Shown piece after piece: positions 8,296-17,649 of a stretch of DNA of 64,000 nucleotides. Below the pieces are notes generated by a model. It ran no database searches. It was not told the DNA's origin and saw nothing but the letters and a program-made list of their open reading frames with translations. The DNA is from Wolbachia endosymbiont (group A) of Rhinocyllus conicus (GTDB lineage Bacteria > Pseudomonadota > Alphaproteobacteria > Rickettsiales > Anaplasmataceae). Position numbers and translations under genes: made by a program. Location of the stretch: NCBI RefSeq assembly GCF_947250775.1, contig NZ_OX366349.1, positions 434,001 to 498,000 on the forward strand, given 5' to 3'. Within the stretch, counting starts at the first letter, position 1. Every line of letters starts with the position of its first letter.

Positions 8296-9006
8296 ATGAG
8301 TTTTAGCAAGAGTAAGTTTTTTAAAGAAGTATCAAGTAACGGATTTAAAGATATTAATAAAAGAAATGAAGAAGGAGAGACGATATTGCACCAAGCAGTA
8401 GAAATCTCTGATTACAAAACAGTAAGGTTATTAATAAATAAAGGAGCAGAGATCAATGCAAGAGATAGAAATGGTTATACACCACTACACTGTGCAGTAT
8501 TTGCGAAAAGCTTAGAAAATATAAAAGTGCTGCTAAGATCGGGAGCAGAAGTAAATGCCACTCAATATGTCACTGGATGTACGCCACTGCACTCTGCGTG
8601 CAAAATAGGAGGAGCAGGAGTTGAAATAATAAAAGAGCTAGTAAAGGCCGGAGCTGAAGTTAATCAACTGAATAAATATGGTGCAACACCAATGTACTAT
8701 ATCTGGGAAAGTGAAAAGTATTGTCTATGTGATAGCAAAGAGAGTGAAAAGGCAAGTAAATTTTTAAGAGAAAAAGGAGGAGTAACAAAAAGTAGAGAAC
8801 TGACGTGCTATGGAATAGAGGTGCTAGTGGGAGAAATAGCAGACATGTTGAATGGAAGCTACATGCCGGAGCTAAAAATAATAGAGATAGGAGAAATAAG
8901 GAAGAGAGACAAATCGCTAATAAAGAAAGAATGTCAAAATTTAGCAAGCAAGATAATCAGCCAAGTGAATGAAATGATAGATGAGGTGGTGAGAAGGAAG
9001 GCTTAG
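8296..9006 (+). CDS. Ankyrin-repeat protein (phage WO)
   Basis: The ATG at 8296, preceded by GAGG, gives about 236 residues; the GTG at 8284 is less likely. Residues about 20-140 hold three to four ankyrin repeats ('EGETILHQAVEISDYKTVRLLINKG', 'NGYTPLHCAVFAKSLENIKVLLRSGAEVNA', 'GCTPLHSACKIGG', 'YGATPMYYIWE'). The rest is a lysine-rich C-terminal domain of unknown function ending in VVRRKA. Ankyrin proteins are common in WO prophages and are thought to act on host proteins. There is no signal peptide. It lies after tail gene I, the same order known for WO-B of wMel. Confidence 0.8.
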   Translation: MSFSKSKFFKEVSSNGFKDINKRNEEGETILHQAVEISDYKTVRLLINKGAEINARDRNGYTPLHCAVFAKSLENIKVLLRSGAEVNATQYVTGCTPLHSACKIGGAGVEIIKELVKAGAEVNQLNKYGATPMYYIWESEKYCLCDSKESEKASKFLREKGGVTKSRELTCYGIEVLVGEIADMLNGSYMPELKIIEIGEIRKRDKSLIKKECQNLASKIISQVNEMIDEVVRRKA

Positions 9007-9031
9007 GTTTAAAGAAAAAGTGGGGTAAGTT

Positions 9032-9507
9032 ATGGTAAAGCTCGGTAAAAAAGAGGAGTCACTATTAGAGAACTATTAGAGAACTCGTTTAAAAATATTT
9101 ATGAAAGAGATGAAAAGGGAAGAACAGTTCTACATTATGCAGTAGACGCAAAAACAGTGAGGTTATTAGTCGAAAAAGGAGCGAATGTGAATGCAGCAGA
9201 TGCAAGAGGATATACAGCACTGCATCTAGCGGTAACGGAGAAACGCCTAGAAACCGTGAGAGAATTGATAAAATCAGGAGCAGACGTAAATGCGGGAGAA
9301 TATGGAAATAAATGTACGCCGCTGCATGTTGCATGTATGGTAGGTGAAAAAGAAATAGTGGAGGAGCTAGTAAAAGCAGGGGCTGAAATAGAGCAAGCAG
9401 ATAAATTTGGAATGACAGCGATGGATTATGCGAAAAACAGTAAAGAAGTAACTGAAGTATTGAAGAAAGAAACGGACGGAATTGAAAAGTTATTTGAGAA
9501 ATTATGA
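9032..9507 (+). pseudogene. Ankyrin-repeat gene frameshifted by an 11-bp duplication
   Basis: From ATG 9032 the frame reads MVKLGKKEESLLEN and then hits TAG at 9077. The bases TATTAGAGAAC occur twice in tandem (9063-9073 and 9074-9084). Removing one copy restores one frame from 9032 to 9507 with clean ankyrin repeats ('KGRTVLHYAVDAKTVRLLVEKGANVNA', 'RGYTALHLAVTEKRLETVRELIKSGADVNA', 'NKCTPLHVACMVGEKEIVEELVKAGAEIEQ'). As it stands only an internal start at 9157 could give a 116-residue product. The duplication could be a reversible length switch or simple decay. Confidence 0.75.
9063..9084 (+). repeat. 11-bp tandem duplication in the ankyrin gene
   Basis: Two perfect copies of TATTAGAGAAC in direct tandem. 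The extra 11 bases shift the frame of the ankyrin gene and place a stop codon across the junction. Confidence 0.9.
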
Positions 9508-9519
9508 GATGCTAAAGAT

Positions 9520-9966
9520 ATGGAAAGAAAAGAAGAAATAGAAAGAAAGGTAAAGGGTTTAGAGAAAGAACCATTAGAAGAGCTGAGAAAAATATGGAAG
9601 AAGGTATATGGGGAAGAAGCGCCTAAATACTCAAAGAAATATCTGATACCAAGATTAGCTTATAGAATGCAGGAGGAAGCATATGGAGAAATGTCAAGAA
9701 AAGGGTCAAAAAGACTAGAGTATCTGGCAGATCGGCTAGAAAAGGGAAAGAGAATAAGTAGCGATAAATTACCAGTAGAAGGGACAGAATTAATACTAGA
9801 GAGAGGGGAAGAGACGCATGCGGTAAGGGTAACAGATAAGGGTTTAATCTACAGAGAAGAATTTTTCACATCATTATCAGCAGTAGCCGGAAAAATAATG
9901 GGAATGAGTTACAATGGGCCGCTCCTATTTGGTTTGCGTGATCAAAAGGGAAGGGAAAATGTGTAA
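9520..9966 (+). CDS. DUF2924 protein
   Basis: The 148-residue protein has the DUF2924 pattern: an N-terminal helical part ('LEELRKIWKKVYGEEAPKYSKKYLIPRLAYRMQEEAYGE') and a C-terminal 'GTELILERGEETHAV..TDKGLIYREEFFTSLSAVAGKIMG' followed by 'YNGPLLFGL'. DUF2924 genes are almost always placed directly before a phage large serine recombinase, as here, where ATGTGTAA overlaps the two genes by 8 bases. Its role is unknown; a recombination accessory or directionality function is possible from context. The gene itself is intact. Confidence 0.8.
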   Translation: MERKEEIERKVKGLEKEPLEELRKIWKKVYGEEAPKYSKKYLIPRLAYRMQEEAYGEMSRKGSKRLEYLADRLEKGKRISSDKLPVEGTELILERGEETHAVRVTDKGLIYREEFFTSLSAVAGKIMGMSYNGPLLFGLRDQKGRENV

Positions 9967-10495
9967 AGGGATAAGATGTGGAATATATACAAGAAAGTCA
10001 AATGAAGACGGTCTAGAACAAAAGTTTAACAGTTTAGATGCGCAGCGAGTAGCATGTGAGAAATATATAAAGAGCAAAGAAGGCTGGGTAGCATTGGCAA
10101 AAAGGTACGATGATGGAGGGTATTCAGGAAAGAACTTAGAAAGACCAGCGATAAAGGAGTTGTTTGAAGATGTAAAGGCAGGAGAAGTAGATTGTGTAAT
10201 AGTATATACGCTAGATAGGCTATCAAGGGAAACAAAAGATAGCATAGAAGTAACGTCATTTTTTAGAAGGCACCGAGTAAATTTTATAGCAGTAACGCAG
10301 ATATTTGATAATAATACGCCAATGGGAAAGTTTGTACAAACAGTGTTATCAGGAGCAGCGCAACTAGAAAGAGAAATGATAGTAGAGAGAGTAAAAAACA
10401 AAATAGCAACATCAAAAGAGCAAGGATTATGGATGGGAGGAACTTTGCCACTTGGGTATGATGTAAAAGAGAAGGAATTAATAGTAGACCACGCG
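9959..10495 (+). pseudogene. Large serine recombinase of phage WO, truncated after the catalytic domain
   Basis: The start ATG at 9959 overlaps the DUF2924 stop. The resolvase domain is complete: catalytic Ser14 in 'YTRKSNEDG', 'FNSLDAQRVACEKYI', 'YDDGGYSGKNLERPA', 'VIVYTLDRLSRETKDS', 'QLEREMIVERVKNKI'. Similarity stops around 'LPLGYDVKEKELIVDH' near base 10495, after about 180 residues, and the frame then runs into unrelated sequence to 10648. The DNA-binding recombinase domain, zinc ribbon and coiled coil (about 350 residues) are missing. The prophage integrase is therefore inactive. The break marks the junction between the phage core and the cif segment. Confidence 0.85.
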
Positions 10496-10600
10496 ATTCC
10501 AAGAAAAAATCTTCTCACGCTAGCTGATTTTTGTTGCTGGAAATGGTTGCATCATTTAAATTTATTAATGTTATACACTACCAAATTAATAGTTGCTCAT

Positions 10601-10726
10601 TTAAGAACCTCCTTCAACTTTACCCAACTCGACACATATACTTTTTGAAACATTGCTGCAAGTAGAAAAAAACAGGTTACCCACCTTAACTTCTTTAAAT
10701 TTGCTCACAATCTTTACTTGATGCAT
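10601..10726 (-). CDS. Possible small ORF downstream of cifB
   Basis: An ATG at 10726 opens a 41-codon frame (starts MHQVKIVSKFKEVKVGNLF, ends GKVEGGS). An AAGGAG motif lies upstream but about 15 bases from the ATG, further than usual. A second AAGGAGG sits near its stop, before another ATG whose frame ends after four codons. No family is recognised. It could be a remnant of a former gene between cifB and the recombinase. Confidence 0.25.
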   Translation of the reverse strand: MHQVKIVSKFKEVKVGNLFFSTCSNVSKSICVELGKVEGGS

Positions 10727-10764
10727 AAGGTTTTTGTTACACTCCTTTCATCTACCGATTACCT

Positions 10765-13700
10765 CTACTTACCGCCTTTACCTTTGCTAAGGTCAGAAAC
10801 ACGACTAGCTTCAGGACCTTCTAAACTCGACTGTGGCAGGTCACCAAAATTACTGGAATCACTAACACCAAGCGATATAGGTGCTTCTACTAATCCATAC
10901 CCTCCTCCTACTCTGTGATATCCTAATTCTAGATAAGTACGTAGTAATGGATCAATTTGTTCTCTATTTTGAATGTATGCTTGCAATTGCACATCTTGAA
11001 ATCCCGGATCATTCCTGAATAATTGTGAAATGCCCACTCTTATGTTCTGAAAGTAATTTCTATCTCTGTTTGGGTGGCCTCTTCCAAGAAAATCGCGTAT
11101 TATATTTATGATATTCTGCACTTGCCCAACAGGATTTTCGTTTAGAACTCGATTAATATCACTAGCATTTTCTAATGCCCATAAACCACAATTCCAACCA
11201 TCTGTTTGCTGACTAACAGAAACATTATTAATCCTGATATTATTTCCTAAGTTATTTTGAATGATATCAGTAATACCACCTGGAACAGCAGTAGCAGTTG
11301 AATCAGCATAGTACCCAACATAGTTCCCATTTTGACGTTCAATCACTAGTGTAACCCAATGAGTATTATTTAAAGTAATGATTAAAGTTAAACGCTGTTG
11401 TTCTTCATTTTCCCTAAATTGATTTAATACTCTAACAATGTGCTCGTTACCGTCATTCCTTGCCAAATTAGCTACTTCAAAAGTGCGATTACCTTCAGTA
11501 CGAAGCTGATATCGCAATCTTCCAGCGTGAGCTATATCAATTTGTTGAAGCCAGTAATCATAATGTTCATTTCTCGTCGCAAATTCTAGTGTAAGTAGAT
11601 CATTTACTTCTATCCCTTGATTTCCAAGAATATCTCTTATTTGTCTTCTTATCTCTTGTGCTGTAGGAATGGAATTATCACCTCCCCTTATTCTTGACTT
11701 TAATGTTTCTATTACCTGTGCTCTAGTACCTTGCAAGTAACTAAATGGAACGTGCAGATTATCATCTATATCAAGCAAAAAAATAGAGTTCTGTCCTGGT
11801 TTTCTTTCCGTGTAAAAGCGCCTGAAATTTTCACGAGTCTGATCTGATAATAGACCCTCTGGTGGATTTTCATCAATAACACTTTCAGGTCCCACTAATC
11901 CTCTAGTACTGCGGTCAAGCCTATGTATATATAGTTCTTGTGGAATAGATATAAGATCTTCTACTCTCTGTGCACCTGCATTAAATACAGCAGAAGATAA
12001 AACCACCTCATTTCCAGGAGTAATAGGCAAATATCCCCTTTGCTTGTTCATAAGTTCTTTTATTCGATCTTTTGCGTTATTCTCCTTTTGTGCTACTTCT
12101 TCTGCATTATCAGCAAATCCTAATACATATACAATCGGGTGAGTATCTGGAGCATTCTCCGTAGATTGTCTTAATAATAAAAGGTCTAATCTCTGTTCTG
12201 TAATTCTTGTGAGCATTACCCTTTCTCCTTCTTCTTCCTGCCTCCTTTTCAAACTATATGTTTGACCAATTTTATACATAGCAAGCACTTTATCAGGATC
12301 GTCACTAGCATAAAATGTACCATGTAGTATAGAACGAAACTTATCCTCACTATTAACATTTATTGCATCCCTAAGTGGCATCAATGCTCCAGAGATCTCT
12401 TGAAATAATCCTCTATGCTGACCTACATTTTTCCAGCCATCATTCATAACCCTTTCTGAAATACCATGTACATTTTCAGCATTAGGTACTTGTACAAGAT
12501 CACCATCAAGAAAATTATTTGCATTATTATTTTGGTAATCGTGATATAAACCAAGGTCATTTGGTTGATCAATATCTAGCTCAAATTGGTCATTAAGTGT
12601 GCATGAAACTTCCCATACATGAACATTATTTCCATTAATATTAAGATTTTCTAAATTGATTGCTCCTTGTTGTTGTGCATCGTGAGCTCTAATATGGAGT
12701 ATAACTATATCAGAACCTTCAGCATGAAAGACCATAGTCAATGCGCGCTTTCTTAAATTGGGGTCACCATGTATAAATGTGTGCTTTATTATATGTACTT
12801 CATCTTCCTCTACACCTTCTAGTTGTAAAGGGTGTACATCAAAAGCACTACTTCCAAAAGTAAAACCAGTTATACAATCAAATACTCTGTTATAATTATC
12901 TGCATTTCTTGGTATTTCACCAGGAAGATGTTGAAGCAAGAAATCTCTAATATTCTCTCCAACCTCTTCATCTTCTATATACTCAAACAATCTTTGTACT
13001 AAAGGAAATCTATCCTGTTGAAGCCCTACTGTATCAACACTAAAAGGATCTAGATTTAAATTAAAATTTAATCCAACACAAACAGTATGCTCTGATGTGG
13101 TATGAATAGGTATAAATGAAGAATTGTGTAACCTTCCAGCGTAGCCTATGGCACAGTTTAATGCAACATCTGACGGTGTGTCAAATATAGCAAGATTAAT
13201 AACAATAGGAATATTTTCTCTTTCTGCTTGATGACGTACAAGAAAAGCAACATGTGAGTTTCTAGGAGATAAGTCAAGATCGATGCCTATTGTGTAGCGA
13301 TGACTAAAATTTGCTAAAAAACCTAATAAAAACCCGTGACTCTCAAATTTTTGACTGCGATTTTCAATATTATTTTCTAGCGCTTGTCTGCAATTATCAT
13401 AGATGTCAGTGATGTATGGCAAAACTTCCCTGTGCATTCTACGTTCTACATTTTGTCTTTGGTTATTTGCTAGTATTCCCATAAAGTTGTCAATCCTTTG
13501 TTGACCTTGTGCTACCTGTGCAAACTTGACTGATCTATCAAGTTGTCTGAGCTGATTGTAATTGAGTTGTCTTCCTTTTATTTCCTGAATTGTCAATCCG
13601 TGATCTCCTAAGAGTTGTCTAAGAAGACTAATCTCAGATGCTGAATACTTGGCAAATTTATCTCTATCTCTAAAATCCTTTTCACGAATCACCTCGAATA

Positions 13701-14184
13701 CTGTTGCAATTGCCTCTCCCTGACTCTTGCCCTTTCCATGCATGCATACTTTGTATTGCTCAAAATTTAAGTCTTCTTCCCTTAAATTTGGATTTTGCCG
13801 TCTAATCTCTCGCACTAGAGCATTTCTCTCCCTTGTACTGAACCTCAACCCATAACTATTAGGACGATCAGAAATACTGTAGCATCTGACAACTTGCTGT
13901 CCGTCACGATAAACAGCGACTTTTAGATTTCCTGTATTTCTATTTCTACCACCTGTATCAATACCATGATTATCAAAACGAAAATACACTCTCTCATTTT
14001 CATTTAAGATATTAGCATCATGTGCAGTAGAAAACATACTAAAAAAGAATACAGGAAGGAAACGACCTGCACTCACATGATACAAGAAAGATGGACATTG
14101 ACCTAAAAAAGATTCAAATCCTTGTCTGAATCCTTCAAGATCTCCATCCACCAAACTCCTAATAAATCCATCACCATTACTCAT
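10765..14184 (-). CDS. cifB: CI factor B, type I (CidB-like deubiquitinase)
   Basis: The 1,139-residue protein is a type I CifB. It begins MSNGDGFIRSLVDGD, nearly the same as CidB of wPip from memory. The middle (about 270-800) matches the two degenerate PD-(D/E)XK-like modules ('HRYTIGIDLDLSPRNSHVAFLVRHQ', 'DIVILHIRAHDAQQQG', 'EQRLDLLLLRQ'). The C-terminal Ulp1-like cysteine protease is complete: His942 in 'NNTHWVTLV', Asp961 in 'YYADSTA', Gln993 and Cys999 in 'QTDGWNCGLWALENA'. In the family this domain cleaves ubiquitin chains and its activity is needed for embryo killing. It follows cifA by 53 bases in one operon; AGGGG precedes its ATG. No frameshift or stop is seen. Confidence 0.95.
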   Translation of the reverse strand: MSNGDGFIRSLVDGDLEGFRQGFESFLGQCPSFLYHVSAGRFLPVFFFSMFSTAHDANILNENERVYFRFDNHGIDTGGRNRNTGNLKVAVYRDGQQVVRCYSISDRPNSYGLRFSTRERNALVREIRRQNPNLREEDLNFEQYKVCMHGKGKSQGEAIATVFEVIREKDFRDRDKFAKYSASEISLLRQLLGDHGLTIQEIKGRQLNYNQLRQLDRSVKFAQVAQGQQRIDNFMGILANNQRQNVERRMHREVLPYITDIYDNCRQALENNIENRSQKFESHGFLLGFLANFSHRYTIGIDLDLSPRNSHVAFLVRHQAERENIPIVINLAIFDTPSDVALNCAIGYAGRLHNSSFIPIHTTSEHTVCVGLNFNLNLDPFSVDTVGLQQDRFPLVQRLFEYIEDEEVGENIRDFLLQHLPGEIPRNADNYNRVFDCITGFTFGSSAFDVHPLQLEGVEEDEVHIIKHTFIHGDPNLRKRALTMVFHAEGSDIVILHIRAHDAQQQGAINLENLNINGNNVHVWEVSCTLNDQFELDIDQPNDLGLYHDYQNNNANNFLDGDLVQVPNAENVHGISERVMNDGWKNVGQHRGLFQEISGALMPLRDAINVNSEDKFRSILHGTFYASDDPDKVLAMYKIGQTYSLKRRQEEEGERVMLTRITEQRLDLLLLRQSTENAPDTHPIVYVLGFADNAEEVAQKENNAKDRIKELMNKQRGYLPITPGNEVVLSSAVFNAGAQRVEDLISIPQELYIHRLDRSTRGLVGPESVIDENPPEGLLSDQTRENFRRFYTERKPGQNSIFLLDIDDNLHVPFSYLQGTRAQVIETLKSRIRGGDNSIPTAQEIRRQIRDILGNQGIEVNDLLTLEFATRNEHYDYWLQQIDIAHAGRLRYQLRTEGNRTFEVANLARNDGNEHIVRVLNQFRENEEQQRLTLIITLNNTHWVTLVIERQNGNYVGYYADSTATAVPGGITDIIQNNLGNNIRINNVSVSQQTDGWNCGLWALENASDINRVLNENPVGQVQNIINIIRDFLGRGHPNRDRNYFQNIRVGISQLFRNDPGFQDVQLQAYIQNREQIDPLLRTYLELGYHRVGGGYGLVEAPISLGVSDSSNFGDLPQSSLEGPEASRVSDLSKGKGGK

Positions 14185-14237
14185 ACAAAATACCCCTTAT
14201 TTACTACGACCAGAAACACCAAGAGTTCATAAGTGGA

Positions 14238-15707
14238 TTACTTATTACCACTAAGCGTAAAGACGCTTTTTTTCTTATAAGAAGAAACACCACTTACACT
14301 AGGAGTTCCAAGCTCAGACTGTGGACCATCATCAACTGGCAAAGTTGTTTTCTTACTACCATGAGCTTTAGATCGTGACCGTAAATTATTCCAAGGACCA
14401 TCACCTACAGGTGGTAAAATTGTTTTCTCTAACTCAGAGAATAATTCTTCCGCAAACAGACCGTAATCTACATTTACTCTTTTACCTTCTCTACCACATA
14501 ATCTAAGACTTTTTATTATCCTTCCCTTAAAGAACTCAAATCTTTCAGGAAAGCTATTTTTAGCAAATAACATCATATCTAGTATTTCTTTTTTCTCTAT
14601 TTCTTTTTCCTCATCAGACTTATAAATGTCTTCTCGTTTCCAGTTAATTATTAACCCTGCAAGCATGTCCTGTATAGGAACTATACAATTAGAAATATTA
14701 ACAGAAATCTTTCTGTATTCAATAAAGCAGTCACATTTCCAAATCTTCATAATAAGAGATCTAGCTTGAACATTTGATTCAGGATTTTTCAACATTACAT
14801 TTGAAAGTGAGTAAAGAAGGAGGTCATACTCATCCTGTGAGAGTATTTCCTTTGAATGATCACCTCGTGCTGAAGCTTCCTCATAACACCAGCACTGTAC
14901 CAAATCATGAACCGTATCAAAAAAACATGACTCTATTAATTCAGCAAGAAGAGCATATACTCCCTTATCTTTCTGCAATAATTTCTGTAAAAGAGTATCT
15001 TTATCGACTATCTTATTTACACAAAAATCTAAAATAGGAGCATCTTTCTCAACAGATTGAACGCGGGACAGAGCAATAATAGCTTCTGTAAGTTTCTTTT
15101 CCTTATCTTCTTCTTTTAAATGATTATAAAAATACTCTACTCCTTCACTCCACTTAAGTTTTACAGCACTGTCAAAGCCTTCTACTGCATCATACTTCTT
15201 TAATTCCCCAGATTCTCTATCGATCCAGAAGTTGAACACATCACCTTTTCTCTTCATGCTATTTAATAGGGAGTTTCGTATGTATTTATCAGTTATAGGA
15301 TTACCGCTACCATCAAGTGTGCCAGGAGGAAAACTGTTCTTGTAAAATTCAAATCTTTTTTGAAAGAATGGATGAATTTTATCCACTACACAGTAACTAC
15401 AAGCCATCTCATATTTGCGAAGTGGATTATCTATTCCACCTATTTTCTCTTCAGTAAACCTTTGACCTAAAGCAGCATTATCCAACCTTACACCTGACCA
15501 GCAACCTTCATCTTGGAATACATTGTGCAAAAACTTCAACTTATCACCCTTAAAGTATTTTATGTGCTCCATAAAGTTATCTTGAAGGACTCCCACCCAT
15601 CTCTTGATAGCTGACTTCCTCCCGGCAGCAACTGTTGGATCTGGATGTTTAATAGCTTCCTGTAATTTTTTGGACATCGTAGCCCGAAGCTCTTTCTGTG
15701 TTGGCAT
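14238..15707 (-). CDS. cifA: CI factor A, type I (CidA-like rescue and CI protein)
   Basis: The 489-residue protein is a type I CifA. The start MPTQKELRATMSKKLQEAI, the segment 'DNFMEHIKYFKGDKLKFLHNV' and the end 'SSYKKKSVFTLSGNK' match wPip CidA (491 residues, recalled from memory) almost throughout. CifA is expressed in both sexes: with CifB it causes CI in sperm, and alone in the egg it rescues. It is largely helical, with no signal peptide and no clear catalytic motif. AGGAGG lies just before the ATG. It is the first gene of the cifA-cifB operon, with a good promoter 36-63 bases upstream. The frame is intact, so both CI and rescue functions should be possible. Confidence 0.95.
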   Translation of the reverse strand: MPTQKELRATMSKKLQEAIKHPDPTVAAGRKSAIKRWVGVLQDNFMEHIKYFKGDKLKFLHNVFQDEGCWSGVRLDNAALGQRFTEEKIGGIDNPLRKYEMACSYCVVDKIHPFFQKRFEFYKNSFPPGTLDGSGNPITDKYIRNSLLNSMKRKGDVFNFWIDRESGELKKYDAVEGFDSAVKLKWSEGVEYFYNHLKEEDKEKKLTEAIIALSRVQSVEKDAPILDFCVNKIVDKDTLLQKLLQKDKGVYALLAELIESCFFDTVHDLVQCWCYEEASARGDHSKEILSQDEYDLLLYSLSNVMLKNPESNVQARSLIMKIWKCDCFIEYRKISVNISNCIVPIQDMLAGLIINWKREDIYKSDEEKEIEKKEILDMMLFAKNSFPERFEFFKGRIIKSLRLCGREGKRVNVDYGLFAEELFSELEKTILPPVGDGPWNNLRSRSKAHGSKKTTLPVDDGPQSELGTPSVSGVSSYKKKSVFTLSGNK

Positions 15708-15742
15708 TAACCCCTCCTATTAAGTATTTATATAAAAAAGGC

Positions 15743-15770
15743 ATTGTACAGACATTAGAATGGATTGCAA
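15743..15770 (-). promoter_or_regulatory. Candidate promoter of the cifA-cifB operon
   Basis: On the minus strand TTGCAA (15765-15770) and TACAAT (15743-15748) are separated by 16 bases, a good sigma-70 type pair. The -10 lies about 36 bases before the cifA ATG at 15707, and a strong AGGAGG follows. Seen in sequence; transcription start not verified. Confidence 0.5.
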
Positions 15771-15951
15771 TATTAAAATTACTAGAATAGAGGGTTTAAT
15801 AAAAAAAACGTTATGGCTAAAACTTCTTTTCTTGAATTTTCTCAATATAATCAACAGAAAACCCTGTTATTTCAGCAATAACATCAATAGAAACACCCGC
15901 CTTGAGTGAATTTTTGTAACCGTTCACGGATTGTGAGAATGAATTAAAGAA

Positions 15952-17307
15952 CTAAGCAGTGACAGCTACTAGATTCTGTAGCTTTTGAAAGGGGTTCTGG
16001 CCATTTAGACGTGATGTCAAAAATATCGACAACATTCTTTCCACGAATCTTTCTCCACGTTCTGACCAGGTGAAAAAGCTGTTTTTACGATAAATTACGT
16101 ACCGTCTAATTTGCCGTTCTGCAAGGTTATTAGTTGTTTCTATCACTTCAGGTTTTCTTAAAAACTTCCACATCATATCCTCAGATCGTAACATCTTAGC
16201 GGCCATTCTTGAAGCTTGAGTGCTATTTGCAACCCTCGTCATTTTACGTAAAAAATGTTTTACCCTTTTCCGAATTTTTCGCACCAGTCGATAAAATCTC
16301 AAATTATCTATCAAATTTTGTTTTTTTGCCTTATCTACTACAAACACCTTATTGCTGAGCGATTTTAGTGCTTGGCCAATTTTGCTCACTTCAACATTTT
16401 TACTATGGGCAAATCTCTCAAAATCTCTTGCCAGATGTGCCCAACATATCTGTCTATTTTCACGATTGAAGTAATTTTATACAGCGTATCTATCGCTCAC
16501 AACTATACCATCATATTCTGGCAGTAAACTCTTCAACACCTTCTTACCACGAGACTCGCTTACCTTCAGAAGTGTCAACGCTTTGTTTGTTATTACCCAA
16601 CTCCAGCCTCTCTTTCCTTGATTTCTGTGCCCTGTTTCGTCTATATGCAAATACTCGCTTCCTTGCAACTCTTCCTTCATTTTCTCATATTCAGATGCAC
16701 ACTTCTTCGATACCCTGCGTTCAGTATTTGAGACTAAACCAAGGCTTATATTTAGATTAAAAATACTGCCCAAAATTTGCTGTACCTCTCTTTTTGAGTT
16801 AATAAAAAAGCCGCTAAGGCTGCTTATAACTGTTTTAGCATTGGGTCCTAGAAAATCTCTTGCAACACCTTCGGGTAAATTTGCTGTAATTCTTTTATTA
16901 CATACTCTACAATGTCCTCTTTGCAACCTGTACTCAGTTACAATTGGCTTAATTTCTGGCAACTCTGCCTTCTGATGAATAATTTCATCTTCTAAAGTAA
17001 TCTTACCTCCACACATACAAATTGTATCAATTGTGCATCTCACTACCTCTTCTGCAGCCATTAATTCACGCTTATGCACCTTATGTCCTGGCTGACCTCC
17101 TGGTTTTTTATCACTTTTCTTTTTTGCTTTCTTACGATATATATCTCGTGATGGTGGCAGCGATGAATTTTGCGAATTTAAGCCCAATTTGTCTTCTAAT
17201 TCAACTATTTTTGCTTTCAAGCTATCATTTTCTCTGATCAGTGCTTTTATTTCTTCCTTGAGATTAGCGTTTTCTGCTACAACCTTTTCTTGCAGCACTG
17301 TTGTCAT
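15952..17307 (-). pseudogene. IS66 transposase with one premature stop
   Basis: The frame from ATG 17307 reads a 276-residue N-terminal part: a leucine-zipper-like start ('LIRENDSLKAKIVELEDKLG'), a basic linker, zinc-binding Cys ('CMCGGK', 'CRVCNKR'), and the first DDE residues ('LHIDETGHR', 'GIVVSDRYAV'). It then meets TAA at 16477-16479. The same frame continues without a shift through 'NRENRQICWAHLARDFER' to 'NNLAERQIRRYVIYRKNSFF' and ends at 15952. A single base change (Tyr codon to TAA) thus separates the halves. The whole gene would be about 451 residues. Confidence 0.88.
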
Positions 17308-17323
17308 TTACCCATTCCATATT

Positions 17324-17649
17324 GGCTTTGCTGCATCGCTACTTATGAAAGGCTAACTATAGCTAGGATTATAAGCAACCTATTGAAAATCTTGTTTTTT
17401 TGCAATCAATCTGATCAAATTTAAGAATAGTAATTTATTATTTATATTAATAAACTTAATTCTATTGAAAATAGCTAAAGCATTGAAATTCTTGAATTTT
17501 AGCCGGATTAGTGAGTGGTAGTGAAATTTCTTTTACTCAAATTTAGGTATTCACTGACCGTTCTTGTTATAAATACCAGAATAATAAGCTACTGATATTC
17601 TCCATCTTTTTTATCTTTAATCCATCATAGCTAGCGATGCAACAAAGCC
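17324..17649 (+). mobile_element. 326-bp MITE, copy A (inside IS66)
   Basis: Starts GGCTTTGCTGCATCGCTA and ends TAGCGATGCAACAAAGCC, terminal inverted repeats with one mismatch. Flanked by the 8-bp direct repeat TCCATATT (17316-17323, 17650-17657). It lies upstream of the IS66 transposase. There is no coding capacity. It is one of six copies of equal length in the window. Confidence 0.88.

Noticed and set aside
9925..10518. 197-residue minus-strand ORF opposite the serine recombinase
   Set aside because: It is an antisense shadow of a purine-rich coding strand; its Ser/Phe/Leu-rich translation has no family pattern, while the plus strand encodes a clear resolvase domain.
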